From NCBI GenBank assembly GCA_041920215.1, contig JAYRSJ010000043.1, forward strand, positions 1 through 19,660: a DNA stretch of 19,660 nucleotides, in the 5' to 3' direction. A program made the translations under genes and the position numbers. Of the stretch, positions 7,132 through 14,566 are shown one piece after another; the stretch's first letter is position 1; each line of letters opens with the position of its first letter. This DNA is from JAYRSJ01 sp041920215. Lineage in GTDB: Bacteria > Pseudomonadota > Gammaproteobacteria > Burkholderiales > Burkholderiaceae_C. Below the pieces are notes generated by a model. That model was not told the origin of the DNA and did no database searches. It saw only the letters and a program-made list of their open reading frames with translations.

Positions 7132-7302
7132 ATGGCATCCAAAGGCGGACGCGAAAAGATCAAGCTGGAATCCACAGCCGGCACCGGTCACTTCTACACG
7201 ACCAACAAGAACAAGAAGACGACGCCCGAAAAGCTCGAATTCATGAAGTTCGACCCCAAGGCTCGCAAGCATGTGCTGTACAAGGAAATCAAGCTGAAGT
7301 AA
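7132..7302 (+). CDS. rpmG: 50S ribosomal protein L33
   Basis: The 56-aa protein begins MASKGGREKIKLESTAGTGH and continues with FYTTNKNKKTTPEKLE and KFDPKARKHVLYKEIKLK. It is the standard L33 of gamma/betaproteobacteria. It contains no cysteines, so it is the zinc-independent (C-minus) type. GGAG lies 8 nt before the ATG. It is the second gene of the rpmB-rpmG operon and is followed after 40 bp by a strong terminator. Confidence 0.98.
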   Translation: MASKGGREKIKLESTAGTGHFYTTNKNKKTTPEKLEFMKFDPKARKHVLYKEIKLK

Positions 7303-7342
7303 TTCGGCCCTGATCTCCTGCCAGCCAGCGCTGACAGTCGAT

Positions 7343-7377
7343 AAAAAAACCCGCTCGCGCAAGCCAGCGGGTTTTTT
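7343..7377. terminator. Bidirectional intrinsic terminator between rpmG and the DUF3016 gene
   Basis: CCCGCT (7350-7355) pairs with AGCGGG (7366-7371) around 10 nt. Seven A precede and six T follow the stem, so it works in both directions and the A/T tracts extend the helix. It ends rpmB-rpmG on the plus strand and the converging DUF3016 gene on the minus strand. Confidence 0.92.
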
Positions 7378-7425
7378 CATGGCTTCGGGCCCTGTCCCAG
7401 ACCCGGCCCGGGCCATTGCACCCAC

Positions 7426-7923
7426 TCAGGGCGCGGCAAATTCGGCACTCAGCCAGCGCTCCAGCATGCGCTTCTCGTAGTGCAGAGGCTCGCCGTTGTC
7501 GAGGCGATGGATGCCGTCCAGATAGCGCATATCGCTCAGGCGCACCGTGGCCTCACGCACCGTCTTGTCGCCTTCGCTGAGCACATAGCGCAGCTCCATG
7601 GTCGGCCAGGCGATGTCGCGCATCACACGCAAGCGGTCCATGCGGCTGCCCACCGGCTCGATCTCCCCTGCCAGATTCAGATCCAGAACCTCCAGCACCA
7701 GACGCTGGCCAGGTGCCAGGCGAGGTTGTGCCGACGCACGCAGATACTGCGCCAGCTGATCCAGCGTGCGCTCGCGCTCATGCACGGACTCGTTGGCATC
7801 GCGGAACTGCTCCGGCGCCACAAAACGAACCTCGACGTTCACGGCGGCCGGCGCCGCTTGAACCGCAGCCCCTCCCAGGGCCAGCACCAAACCGGTCAGC
7901 ATGCAACGGGCTAAGCTTTTCAT
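7426..7923 (-). CDS. DUF3016-family exported protein of unknown function
   Basis: The 165-aa product has a signal peptide (Lys-Arg n-region, hydrophobic 8-20) with likely cleavage after AVQA (residue 23). The mature part contains NVEVRFVAPEQFRDA, RLVLEVLDLNLAGEIEP, MDRLRVMRDIAWPTMELRYVL and RYLDGIHRLDNGEPLHYEKRM, which I recognise as the DUF3016 pattern; the family has no established function. A location in the periplasm or envelope is inferred from the signal. The start at 7923 has GGAG 7-8 nt upstream, and the longer open frame beyond it is spurious. A -10 box lies about 35 bp upstream and the bidirectional terminator follows. It appears to be transcribed alone. Confidence 0.85.
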   Translation of the reverse strand: MKSLARCMLTGLVLALGGAAVQAAPAAVNVEVRFVAPEQFRDANESVHERERTLDQLAQYLRASAQPRLAPGQRLVLEVLDLNLAGEIEPVGSRMDRLRVMRDIAWPTMELRYVLSEGDKTVREATVRLSDMRYLDGIHRLDNGEPLHYEKRMLERWLSAEFAAP

Positions 7924-7956
7924 CGAACGCTCCTTCGCCAAGGGTTGACACTGACC

Positions 7957-7962
7957 AGTATA
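7957..7962 (-). promoter_or_regulatory. -10 box of the DUF3016 gene
   Basis: On the minus strand TATACT lies about 34 bp before the start codon, giving a short leader containing the GGAG. No clear -35 is seen, because the desaturase terminator stem occupies that region. Confidence 0.4.
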
Positions 7963-7975
7963 GGAAGCGGGCACG

Positions 7976-8000
7976 AAAAAGGCGCCGACTCGCGGCGCCT
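7976..8000 (-). terminator. Rho-independent terminator of the desaturase gene
   Basis: GGCGCCG (7981-7987) and CGGCGCC (7993-7999) form a 7-bp GC stem with a 5-nt loop. On the minus strand five T follow (complement of 7976-7980). It lies 60 bp past the desaturase stop and just before the DUF3016 promoter, separating the two genes. Confidence 0.85.
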
Positions 8001-8059
8001 TTACCAAAACCTTACCTCGGACATGCCGCGGCACAGGCCTGCAACAGAGCGGAAAATTT

Positions 8060-9283
8060 TCAGGCCGCGCGGGCAGCCCGCAGCCGCATCGAGAAGGCCT
8101 GCAGCTCGGCGATGCCGCTGGCCTCGGCCTTGTGGCACCACTGCTGCAGATCCGCCACCAGCTGTTCGACCGACACATTGGTGCGCGTCCAGAGCTGGCG
8201 CAACTCTTCGCGCATTTCCAGCAGCTTGTCCAGCGCCGGGCTGGAGGCACGCACGGCCGCAATGTCCGACTGCAGCGCTGCCGGAATGCGGTCGCTGTCG
8301 CGATGCACCCAGCGCTTGGCCAGCTTGAAACGCTGCCACTGAGCACTGTGTTGCTCGCCCTGGGCCTTCAGCTTGGCCAGTTCGGCCGCATAGGCCGTCT
8401 TCAGGCCGCGACCATAGTTGGCCATCACCTCGTAGCGATTGGCGATGATGGCTTCCAGCGTGTCCTTGTCAGCCGGCTTGATCGCTCCCTCCAGCAGCTT
8501 GGGCGCGGTCTTGCGCACCTTGGCCCAGCCCAGCATCTCCATGGCCCGGATGTAACCCCAGCCGATATCGAACTCATAGGGCTTGACCGAGAACTTCGCC
8601 GAAGTCGGGTAGGTGTGGTGGTTGTTGTGCAGCTCTTCGCCGCCGATGATCAGGCCCCAGGGCGAGACATTGGTCGAAGCGTCGGCAGCTTCAAAGTTGC
8701 GATAGCCCCAGAAGTGGCCGATGCCGTTGATCACACCGGCCGCCCAGATCGGAATCCACAACATCTGCACCGCCCAGATGCTCAGACCGATGGCGCCGAA
8801 CAGCGCGACGTTGAGGATCAGCATCAGGCCCACGCCCTGCCAGCTGTAGCGGGTGTAGAGATTGCGCTCGATCCAGTCATTGGGCACGCCATGGCTGTAC
8901 TTGGCCAGGGTCTCGTCGTTCTTGGCCTCATGGCGGTACAGCTCGGCGCCTTCCAGCAGCACCTTCTTGATGCCGCGGGTCTGCGGGCTGTGCGGGTCCT
9001 CCACGGTCTCGCACTTGGCGTGGTGCTTGCGGTGGATGGCCACCCACTCCTTGGTGACCATACCGGTGGTCAGCCACAGCCAGAAGCGGAAGAAATGCGA
9101 GGGGATGGGCCCCAGATCCAGCGCCCGGTGCGCCTGGGCACGGTGCAGAAAGATGGTCACCGCGGCGATGGTGATATGGGTCACCACCAGGGTGTACGCG
9201 AGCACCTGCCACCAGCTGGCCTCAGTCAAGCCATGGGCCAGCCACTGCACCAGCGCATCGTGTACGGTTGAAAAAACGTTCAT
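8060..9283 (-). CDS. Membrane acyl-CoA / fatty acid desaturase (delta-9 type)
   Basis: This is a membrane di-iron enzyme that puts a double bond into acyl chains, tuning membrane fluidity. The 407-aa protein has the three histidine boxes of the OLE1/DesC family: HRAQAH (47-52), HRKHH (84-88) and HNNHH (219-223, in EELHNNHHTYP). Hydrophobic segments lie near 25-46, 64-80, 151-170 and 172-190, with EWVAIHRKHHAKCE and GHFWGYRN also typical. About 150 residues follow the last box; they are helical and charged, longer than in classic 300-residue acyl-CoA desaturases. AGGA lies 5 nt before the ATG. Acyl-CoA versus acyl-lipid substrate cannot be decided from sequence. Confidence 0.93.
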   Translation of the reverse strand: MNVFSTVHDALVQWLAHGLTEASWWQVLAYTLVVTHITIAAVTIFLHRAQAHRALDLGPIPSHFFRFWLWLTTGMVTKEWVAIHRKHHAKCETVEDPHSPQTRGIKKVLLEGAELYRHEAKNDETLAKYSHGVPNDWIERNLYTRYSWQGVGLMLILNVALFGAIGLSIWAVQMLWIPIWAAGVINGIGHFWGYRNFEAADASTNVSPWGLIIGGEELHNNHHTYPTSAKFSVKPYEFDIGWGYIRAMEMLGWAKVRKTAPKLLEGAIKPADKDTLEAIIANRYEVMANYGRGLKTAYAAELAKLKAQGEQHSAQWQRFKLAKRWVHRDSDRIPAALQSDIAAVRASSPALDKLLEMREELRQLWTRTNVSVEQLVADLQQWCHKAEASGIAELQAFSMRLRAARAA

Positions 9284-9337
9284 TCGGTCCTGACCCCGCT
9301 CATCCGAGCTTGATGGTTTTCATATGACAAGGCCACG

Positions 9338-9343
9338 ATTGTA
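9338..9343 (-). promoter_or_regulatory. -10 box of the desaturase gene
   Basis: On the minus strand TACAAT (5/6 match) lies 54 bp before the desaturase ATG, with a predicted start near 9331. The -35 is poor. The 160-bp interval 9284-9443 shows no gene and no strong terminator for the methyltransferase gene. Confidence 0.4.
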
Positions 9344-9443
9344 GGCGAGCCCCTCTAAAAGCCCGAGCCCGCCACTGCGACTTTGGGCACGCCTGCGCCG
9401 GCTCGCTGCTAGCCCCGCCCGCCTCAGGCCTCAGCAAGCGGCA

Positions 9444-10706
9444 TCAAGCAGTCTTTTCCCACACCGCAGCAAAGAAACCGTCGGTCTGATGCCGATGCGG
9501 CCACAGGCGCAGATAGCCGTTCTCGCACAGCTGATCGGCTGCGTTCACCTGGGCCCGCTCCAAAGCCGCCTCGGCCGGCAGCAGCTTGAAAGCCGGGTGC
9601 TTCTCGCTGAAAGCCTGCGCCACCGCCTCGTTCTCGGTGTCCAGCAGGCTGCAGGTGGCATAGACCAGGCGACCGCCCGGCTTCAGCAGGCGGGCCGCGC
9701 TTTCCAGAATGGCCAGCTGCTTGGACTGCAACTCGGCAATAGCTTGCGGCGACTGGCGCCATTTCAAGTCCGGATTGCGGCGCAGCGTTCCCAGGCCCGA
9801 GCATGGCGCATCGACCAGCACGCGATCGATCTTGCCGGCCAGGCGCTTGATGCGCTCGTCGCGCTCATGGGCGATCTGGGCCGGATAGACATTGGACAGG
9901 CCGCTGCGCGCCAGGCGCGGCTTGAGGTTCTCGAGCCGGTGGCCGGACACATCGAAGGCATAGAGCCGGCCGGTGTTGCGCATCGCCGCGCCCAGGGCCA
10001 GGGTCTTGCCACCGGCGCCGGCACAGAAGTCCACCACCATCTCGCCGCGCTTGGCATCCAGCAGCAGGGCCAGCAGTTGGCTGCCCTCGTCCTGCACCTC
10101 GACAGCACCCTGGGTGAAAACCTCCAGCTTGTTCAGTGCCGGCTTGCCCTGCACCCGCAGGCCCCAGGGCGAGAAAGGCATGGGCAGTGCCTCGACGCCC
10201 GCCTGCTTCAGCGCGGCGATCACCTCCTCGCGCTTGGCCTTGAGCGGATTGACGCGCAGATCCAGGGCCGCGCCCTGATTCATCGCCTCGGCCAGCTGCC
10301 AGAAGCCCTGCTCGCCCAGCCGCGCCAGCAGCGGCTCGGCCAGCCAGTCGGGCAGGTTGTGCCGCAGCTTGGGCGCCAGGCTGGCCTTGTCGACCTGCCC
10401 CACCTGGGCCAGCCACTGCTGCTCCTGCGGCGTCTGCGCCTTGGCGATGAAGGCGGCGTCGCCCTGCCAGGCCAGCAGGGCCAGGCGCCGTTCCATCGGT
10501 CCGCTGCCGGACTGGGCCAGATGCTGCAGCAGCAGGCGCTGGCGCAGTACCGCATAGGCGGTCTCGGCCAGTGCATGGCGTTCGCGCTGGCCCAGGGCCT
10601 TGTGCTTGCGGAAGAAGGCCGACACCTGGCCATCGGCCGGGGCATCGAATTTGAGAACGCTGCGCAGCAGCTCGCAGCTCAGATCAAGAAGGGCATTAGG
10701 ATGCAT
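9444..10706 (-). CDS. RsmB/NOP-family rRNA (cytosine-5) methyltransferase
   Basis: This is a class I SAM-dependent enzyme that puts a methyl group on C5 of an RNA cytosine, most likely in 16S rRNA. In the 420-aa protein an all-helical N-terminal domain (about 1-140) precedes the catalytic fold. That fold has the SAM motif DFCAGAGGKT (226-235), Asp252 in AFDVS, DAPCSGLGTLRRNPD with Cys302, and ATCSLLDTENE with the catalytic Cys352. Both cysteines of the two-Cys mechanism are present. The length fits RsmB (16S C967), but the N-terminus is only weakly NusB-like, so the exact target is open. An in-frame TAA 9 nt upstream forces the ATG at 10706. No Shine-Dalgarno is seen; GATAAT lies 5 nt before the ATG. 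Confidence 0.9.
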   Translation of the reverse strand: MHPNALLDLSCELLRSVLKFDAPADGQVSAFFRKHKALGQRERHALAETAYAVLRQRLLLQHLAQSGSGPMERRLALLAWQGDAAFIAKAQTPQEQQWLAQVGQVDKASLAPKLRHNLPDWLAEPLLARLGEQGFWQLAEAMNQGAALDLRVNPLKAKREEVIAALKQAGVEALPMPFSPWGLRVQGKPALNKLEVFTQGAVEVQDEGSQLLALLLDAKRGEMVVDFCAGAGGKTLALGAAMRNTGRLYAFDVSGHRLENLKPRLARSGLSNVYPAQIAHERDERIKRLAGKIDRVLVDAPCSGLGTLRRNPDLKWRQSPQAIAELQSKQLAILESAARLLKPGGRLVYATCSLLDTENEAVAQAFSEKHPAFKLLPAEAALERAQVNAADQLCENGYLRLWPHRHQTDGFFAAVWEKTA

Positions 10707-10711
10707 GCCCC

Positions 10712-10717
10712 ATTATC
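10712..10717 (-). promoter_or_regulatory. -10 box abutting the methyltransferase start codon
   Basis: On the minus strand GATAAT (5/6 match) is followed by five bases and the ATG, so the transcript would start at or next to the start codon. The only upstream room is the 35-bp gap shared with the divergent DUF1653 gene. Confidence 0.35.
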
Positions 10718-10741
10718 CCGCGCACACGCTTATCAGCACGC

Positions 10742-10981
10742 ATGAGTCAAGACCTGCCCCCTCTGCCGGCAACGCCGCTGGGCCGCTATCGCCACTACAA
10801 GGGCGGTGAGTACGAGGTGATCGGCGTGGCCCGCCACAGCGAGACACTCGAGCCGCTGGTGGTCTATCGCCCGCTGTACGGCGATGGCGGCTTGTGGACG
10901 CGGCCGCATGCGATGTTCTTTGGCCGCGTCTGCCTGGATGGCCAGGAACGGCCGCGCTTCGAGCCGCTCAGGGAAGACTGA
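10742..10981 (+). CDS. DUF1653 domain protein
   Basis: The 79-aa acidic protein has GRYRHYKGGEYEVIGVARHSE, TLEPLVVYRPLYGDGGLWTRP and MFFGRV in order. These are the hallmark segments of DUF1653, a small soluble beta-rich domain of unknown function, and the protein consists of that domain only. No transmembrane segment or signal is present. It diverges from the methyltransferase gene across 35 bp and its last 14 bp overlap the 3' end of purN on the other strand. No clear Shine-Dalgarno precedes the ATG. Confidence 0.88.
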   Translation: MSQDLPPLPATPLGRYRHYKGGEYEVIGVARHSETLEPLVVYRPLYGDGGLWTRPHAMFFGRVCLDGQERPRFEPLRED

Positions 10982-11600
10982 AGGTCTGGGCCAGCCCCGC
11001 CTTGTGCCGGACCCGCAGGCCCTCGATCTGCAGCTGGTCCTCGACAAACCAGCGCACCGCCGCCGGATACATGCGGTGCTCCAGCGTCAGGACGCGCGCG
11101 GCCAGACGGCCCTCGTCATCATCGGCCAGCACCGGCACCACCGCCTGCGCGACGATGGCACCATGGTCCAGCTCGGCGGTGACGAAATGCACCGTGGCGC
11201 CGGCGACCTTGCAGCCCATCTCCAGCGCGCGGCGATGGGTATGCAGGCCGGTGAAGGCCGGCAGCAGCGAGGGGTGGATATTGAGCATGCGGCCCGCATA
11301 GTGGCTGGTGAAGCCTGGCGTGAGGATGCGCATGAAGCCAGCCAGCACCAGCAGATCGGGCGCAAAACCGTCGATGCACTTGGCCAGCGCAGCATCGAAA
11401 TCCTCGCGGCTGGCGTAGGCCTTGTGGTCGACCACCGCGGTCGCGATGCCATGGGCGACGGCAAAGGCCAGACCGGCCGCATCCGGCCGGTTGCTGATCA
11501 CCGCGGCAATCCGCGCCGGCCAGCCCTCGCCCGCGGCCGCCTTGACGATGGCTTCCATGTTCGAGCCACGGCCCGAGATCAGGATGACGATGCGTTTCAT
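10968..11600 (-). CDS. purN: Phosphoribosylglycinamide formyltransferase PurN
   Basis: PurN transfers the formyl group of 10-formyl-tetrahydrofolate to GAR in de novo purine synthesis. The 210-aa protein begins MKRIVILISGRGSNMEAIV (phosphate loop GRGSN, 10-14). It has NIHPSLLPAFTGLHTHRRAL with catalytic Asn107 and His109, and ELDHGAIVAQ with Asp145, the same triad as E. coli Asn106/His108/Asp144. The open frame extends further upstream, but the ATG at 11600 fits the family. No Shine-Dalgarno is visible; TACACT lies 8 nt before the ATG. The 3' end overlaps DUF1653 by 14 bp in opposite orientation, and trpS diverges 55 bp away. Confidence 0.96.
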   Translation of the reverse strand: MKRIVILISGRGSNMEAIVKAAAGEGWPARIAAVISNRPDAAGLAFAVAHGIATAVVDHKAYASREDFDAALAKCIDGFAPDLLVLAGFMRILTPGFTSHYAGRMLNIHPSLLPAFTGLHTHRRALEMGCKVAGATVHFVTAELDHGAIVAQAVVPVLADDDEGRLAARVLTLEHRMYPAAVRWFVEDQLQIEGLRVRHKAGLAQTFSLP

Positions 11601-11608
11601 GGGCGCGC

Positions 11609-11614
11609 AGTGTA
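11609..11614 (-). promoter_or_regulatory. -10-like box of purN
   Basis: On the minus strand TACACT is followed by eight bases and the purN ATG. With no Shine-Dalgarno, a leader of 0-2 nt is implied. It lies 9 bp from the trpS -10 box on the opposite strand, so the two promoters would compete for polymerase. Confidence 0.3.
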
Positions 11615-11623
11615 GCGGCTGCC

Positions 11624-11629
11624 TACAAT
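11624..11629 (+). promoter_or_regulatory. -10 box of trpS
   Basis: TACAAT (5/6 match) lies 26 bp before the trpS ATG, with a predicted start near 11636. The -35 is poor (GGGCGC at 17 bp). Confidence 0.4.
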
Positions 11630-11655
11630 CGCCAGCCTGCTGACGCGCCCCGCCC

Positions 11656-12669
11656 ATGACCGAAACCCTCGTCACTCCCCACCGCCCGCGCGTGCTCTCC
11701 GGCATGCGCCCCACCGGCGCCCTGCATCTGGGCCACTACCACGGCGCGCTGAAGAACTGGCTGCGCCTTCAGGGCAGCCACGACTGCTTCTTCTTCGTCG
11801 CCGACTGGCATGCGCTGACCACCCAGCGCCAGGAGCGCGGCGTGCTGGAGCGCCATGTCTACGATATGGTGGTGGACTGGCTGGCGGCGGGCATCGATCC
11901 GGCGCAGGCCACGCTCTTCATACAGAGCCGCATGCCCGAGCATGCCGAGCTGTTCACGTTGCTGGCGATGAGCACGCCCAGCAGCTGGCTGGAGCGCATC
12001 CCCAGCTACAAAGACCAGGTGGAGCGCAACCGCGAGCTGGCCACCTACGGCTTTCTCGGCTATCCGCTGCTGCAGGCCGCCGACATCCTGATCTACAAGG
12101 CGGCCCTGGTGCCGGTGGGTGAGGACCAGAATGCCCATGTGGAGGTCACCCGCGAGGTGGCACGCCGTTTCAACCATCTCTACAGTCCCGCGCATCCCAT
12201 ACTGCCCGAGCCCCAGGCCCTGCTGACCGAGACGGCCAGGCTGCCGGGGCTGGATGGCCAGAAGATGAGCAAGAGCCAGGGCAATGCCATCGCGATGCGC
12301 GACGAGCCCGCCGTGGTCAGCGAGAAGCTGCGCACCATGCCCACCGACCCACAGCGGGTGCGACGCAGCGACCCGGGCGATCCCGAGCGCTGCCCGGTGT
12401 GGCCGCTGCACGAGCTCTACAGCGACGCCCCGACCCAGGCCTGGGCCCGCGAGGGCTGCGCCAGCGCCGGCATCGGCTGTCTGGACTGCAAGCAGCCGGT
12501 GATAGACGCCATCCTCAGGGAGCAGGCACCCTGGCGCGAGCGCGCCAACGAGTACCTGGCCAACCCCAAGCAGGTGCACTGGATCGTCGAGGTGGGCACC
12601 GAGCGCGCCCGCGCCGTCGCGCGCAAGACCCTGCGCGAGGTGCGCGCCGCCATGGGTCTGGACTACTGA
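11656..12669 (+). CDS. trpS: Tryptophanyl-tRNA synthetase
   Basis: This class I synthetase activates tryptophan and charges tRNA-Trp in the cytoplasm. The 337-aa protein carries the HIGH-type motif HLGH (24-27) in MRPTGALHLGHYHGALKNW and KMSKS (203-207). YGFLGYPLLQAADILIYKA and VGEDQNAHVEVTREVARRFN form the active-site region. The C-terminal domain has a small cysteine group around GCASAGIGCLDC. It is of full length. The stop is followed at once by an in-frame GTG and, 21 bp later, by the ATG of the DUF3717-DUF1289 gene, so these genes are probably cotranscribed. No Shine-Dalgarno is obvious before the ATG. Confidence 0.97.
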   Translation: MTETLVTPHRPRVLSGMRPTGALHLGHYHGALKNWLRLQGSHDCFFFVADWHALTTQRQERGVLERHVYDMVVDWLAAGIDPAQATLFIQSRMPEHAELFTLLAMSTPSSWLERIPSYKDQVERNRELATYGFLGYPLLQAADILIYKAALVPVGEDQNAHVEVTREVARRFNHLYSPAHPILPEPQALLTETARLPGLDGQKMSKSQGNAIAMRDEPAVVSEKLRTMPTDPQRVRRSDPGDPERCPVWPLHELYSDAPTQAWAREGCASAGIGCLDCKQPVIDAILREQAPWRERANEYLANPKQVHWIVEVGTERARAVARKTLREVRAAMGLDY

Positions 12670-12690
12670 GTGACAGGCGGCAGCGCGGCC

Positions 12691-13146
12691 ATGGCGGGCA
12701 TCCATATCAGCGATATCGAGAGCGCGATCAACTGGTGGCGCCAGCAGCGTCCGGGCGCACCCGGCCTAGCCGCCTGCGCCGAGGTGCAGGCCCTGGCCGA
12801 GGTCTACGGCCTGCTTGTCTACTACCGCGAGACCGAGTGCGACGAGGACAGCATGCCCGCCGCCGCCAAGGCCGCCTGGCTGGCCTGGTACGACACCATG
12901 CCCGACGCCCCCTGCATCGCGATCTGCTCGACCAGCCAGGGCGACGAACTCTGCAAGGGCTGCGGCCGGACCTTCGACGAGGTACAGCACTGGCCGGTGC
13001 TGACGCCGGCCGAGAAGCGCGCCTGCTGGCGCCGCATCACGCTGCAAGGCACGGCCTGGCGCTTCAACCGCTATGCCGAACGTGCGCTGGATGGTGGTCG
13101 CGGCGCGGGTGCTGCCGAGCCGCCGGCCGCGGAGACACGCGCTTGA
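12691..13146 (+). CDS. DUF3717-DUF1289 two-domain protein of unknown function
   Basis: The 151-aa protein joins two small domains. Residues 3-68 (GIHISDIESAINWWRQQRPG, ALAEVYGLLVYYRE, MPAAAKAAW) resemble DUF3717, known mainly from Burkholderiales. Residues 72-118 (PCIAICSTSQGDELCKGCGRTFDEVQHW) are DUF1289, with four cysteines at 75, 79, 88 and 91 that could bind a metal. A low-complexity Gly/Ala/Pro/Arg tail ends it. No signal or membrane segment is present. I chose ATG 12691 because the conserved part begins there; a GTG at 12670, directly after the trpS stop, would add seven residues. The downstream MATE gene overlaps its stop. Function is unknown. Confidence 0.85.
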   Translation: MAGIHISDIESAINWWRQQRPGAPGLAACAEVQALAEVYGLLVYYRETECDEDSMPAAAKAAWLAWYDTMPDAPCIAICSTSQGDELCKGCGRTFDEVQHWPVLTPAEKRACWRRITLQGTAWRFNRYAERALDGGRGAGAAEPPAAETRA

Positions 13147-14531
13147 GCCACGGCCTGCTCGACAGCCTGCGCCGCATCGCGCCGCTGGCCTGGCCGGTCT
13201 TTGTCGGCCAGGTGGCGGTGCTGGCCTATGCCACGATAGACACCATGCTGTTGGCCCGCTACTCGGCCATCGATCTGGCGGCGCTGTCGGTGGGCACGGC
13301 CATCTTCGTGTCGGTCTTCGTCGGCCTGATGAGTGTGGTGATGGCGGTCAGCCCGATGGCAGCCCAGCTCTTCGGTGCCGGCCGCCGGGCCGAGGCCGGC
13401 GATCAGCTGCACCAGGCGGTCTGGGTCGCGCTGGCGATGACGCTGCTGGGCGAGATCCCGCTGCTATGGCCCGACCCCTTTCTCCATCTGGCCCAGGCCG
13501 CCCCCGAGGTCGAGGCCAAGGTGCGCGACTATCTGCGCCTGCTGGCCCTGAGCCTGCCGGCCAACCTGCTGTTCGCCGCCTTCCGCGGCTTCAACACCGC
13601 GGTATCGCGGCCCAAGGCCATCATGCTGATGCAGCTGGTGGGCCTGCTGGTCAAGGTGCCGCTGAGCGCCCTGCTGATCCATGGCGCCACCTTCGGGCCG
13701 GGATCCGGCTGGGTCCTGCCCGCGATGGGGGCCGCCGGCGCGGCACTGGCCACCGCGATCGTGATGTGGTGGCAGGTGGGCGTGGCCCTGCTGCTGCTGC
13801 GCCGCGATCCCTTCTACGCCCGGTTCGGCCTGCGCCGCGGCGGCCTGCATGCACCGCGCTGGGCCGCGATACGCCGGCAGCTGCGTCTGGGCCTGCCCAT
13901 GGGCGCCGCGGTGCTGATCGAGGTGACCGGCTTCACCTTCATGGCCATCTTCATCGCCCGCCTGGGCGCCACGGCCAGCGCCGGCCATCAGCTGGCTGCC
14001 AATCTGGTGGCGCTGATGTTCATGATGCCCATGGCCCTGAGCAACGCCACCGGCGCCCTGGTCGGTCAGCGCCTGGGCGCGCGCGACTTTGCCGATGCGC
14101 GCCGCCTGGGCTGGCACGGCCTGCAGATCGCGCTGCTGATCGCGATGGCCATGGGCCTGGCGGCCTTCGTCTGGCGCGCCCAGGTCTTGGGCCTCTACAC
14201 CAGCGACGCGGCCATCATCGCGGCCGCTCTGCCCCTGCTGCTGTGGGTATGGCTCTTCCATGTGGCCGATGCGGTGCAGACCCTGGCCGCCGGCGTGCTG
14301 CGCGCCCACCATATCGCCACCGTGCCGGTGCTGATCTATGCGCTGTCGATCTGGGGGGTGGGCATCGCCGGCGGCTATGCGCTGGCGTTCTCGGCCCAGG
14401 CCTGGATCCCGCCCTGGCTGCGCGGCGCCAACGGCTTCTGGGCCGCCGCCACCGCCGGTCTGCTGGCCGCAGCGATCGGGCTGACGCTCTTCCTGGCCTG
14501 GGTGCACAAGCAGGAGCAGCACGAGCGCTGA
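13143..14531 (+). CDS. MATE-family multidrug/toxin efflux transporter
   Basis: The 462-aa hydrophobic protein has about 12 membrane helices in two similar halves. The half-specific motifs PMAAQLFGAGRRAEAG (71-86) and, in the second half, NATGALVGQRLGARDFADAR are typical of NorM/DinF-like exporters that expel cationic compounds using a Na+ or H+ gradient. The start is TTG at 13143, which overlaps the upstream TGA as TTGA and has GGAG 7 nt before it; later ATG/GTG codons would remove the first conserved helix (IAPLAWPVFVGQ). It is the last gene of the trpS run and converges on the histidine kinase gene across 35 bp, where no strong terminator is seen. Substrates cannot be predicted. Confidence 0.93.
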   Translation: MSHGLLDSLRRIAPLAWPVFVGQVAVLAYATIDTMLLARYSAIDLAALSVGTAIFVSVFVGLMSVVMAVSPMAAQLFGAGRRAEAGDQLHQAVWVALAMTLLGEIPLLWPDPFLHLAQAAPEVEAKVRDYLRLLALSLPANLLFAAFRGFNTAVSRPKAIMLMQLVGLLVKVPLSALLIHGATFGPGSGWVLPAMGAAGAALATAIVMWWQVGVALLLLRRDPFYARFGLRRGGLHAPRWAAIRRQLRLGLPMGAAVLIEVTGFTFMAIFIARLGATASAGHQLAANLVALMFMMPMALSNATGALVGQRLGARDFADARRLGWHGLQIALLIAMAMGLAAFVWRAQVLGLYTSDAAIIAAALPLLLWVWLFHVADAVQTLAAGVLRAHHIATVPVLIYALSIWGVGIAGGYALAFSAQAWIPPWLRGANGFWAAATAGLLAAAIGLTLFLAWVHKQEQHER

Positions 14532-14566
14532 GCGTCGAGGCGGACCAATCGCCGCACAGGGTGTGC

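Noticed and set aside
12670..12690. GTG start for the DUF3717-DUF1289 gene right after the trpS stop
   Set aside because: The seven extra residues are not part of the conserved domain and no ribosome site precedes the GTG; kept only as an alternative.
14532..14566. Terminator between the MATE and kinase genes
   Set aside because: Only a 4-bp GGCG/CGCC stem without a T-tract on either strand.
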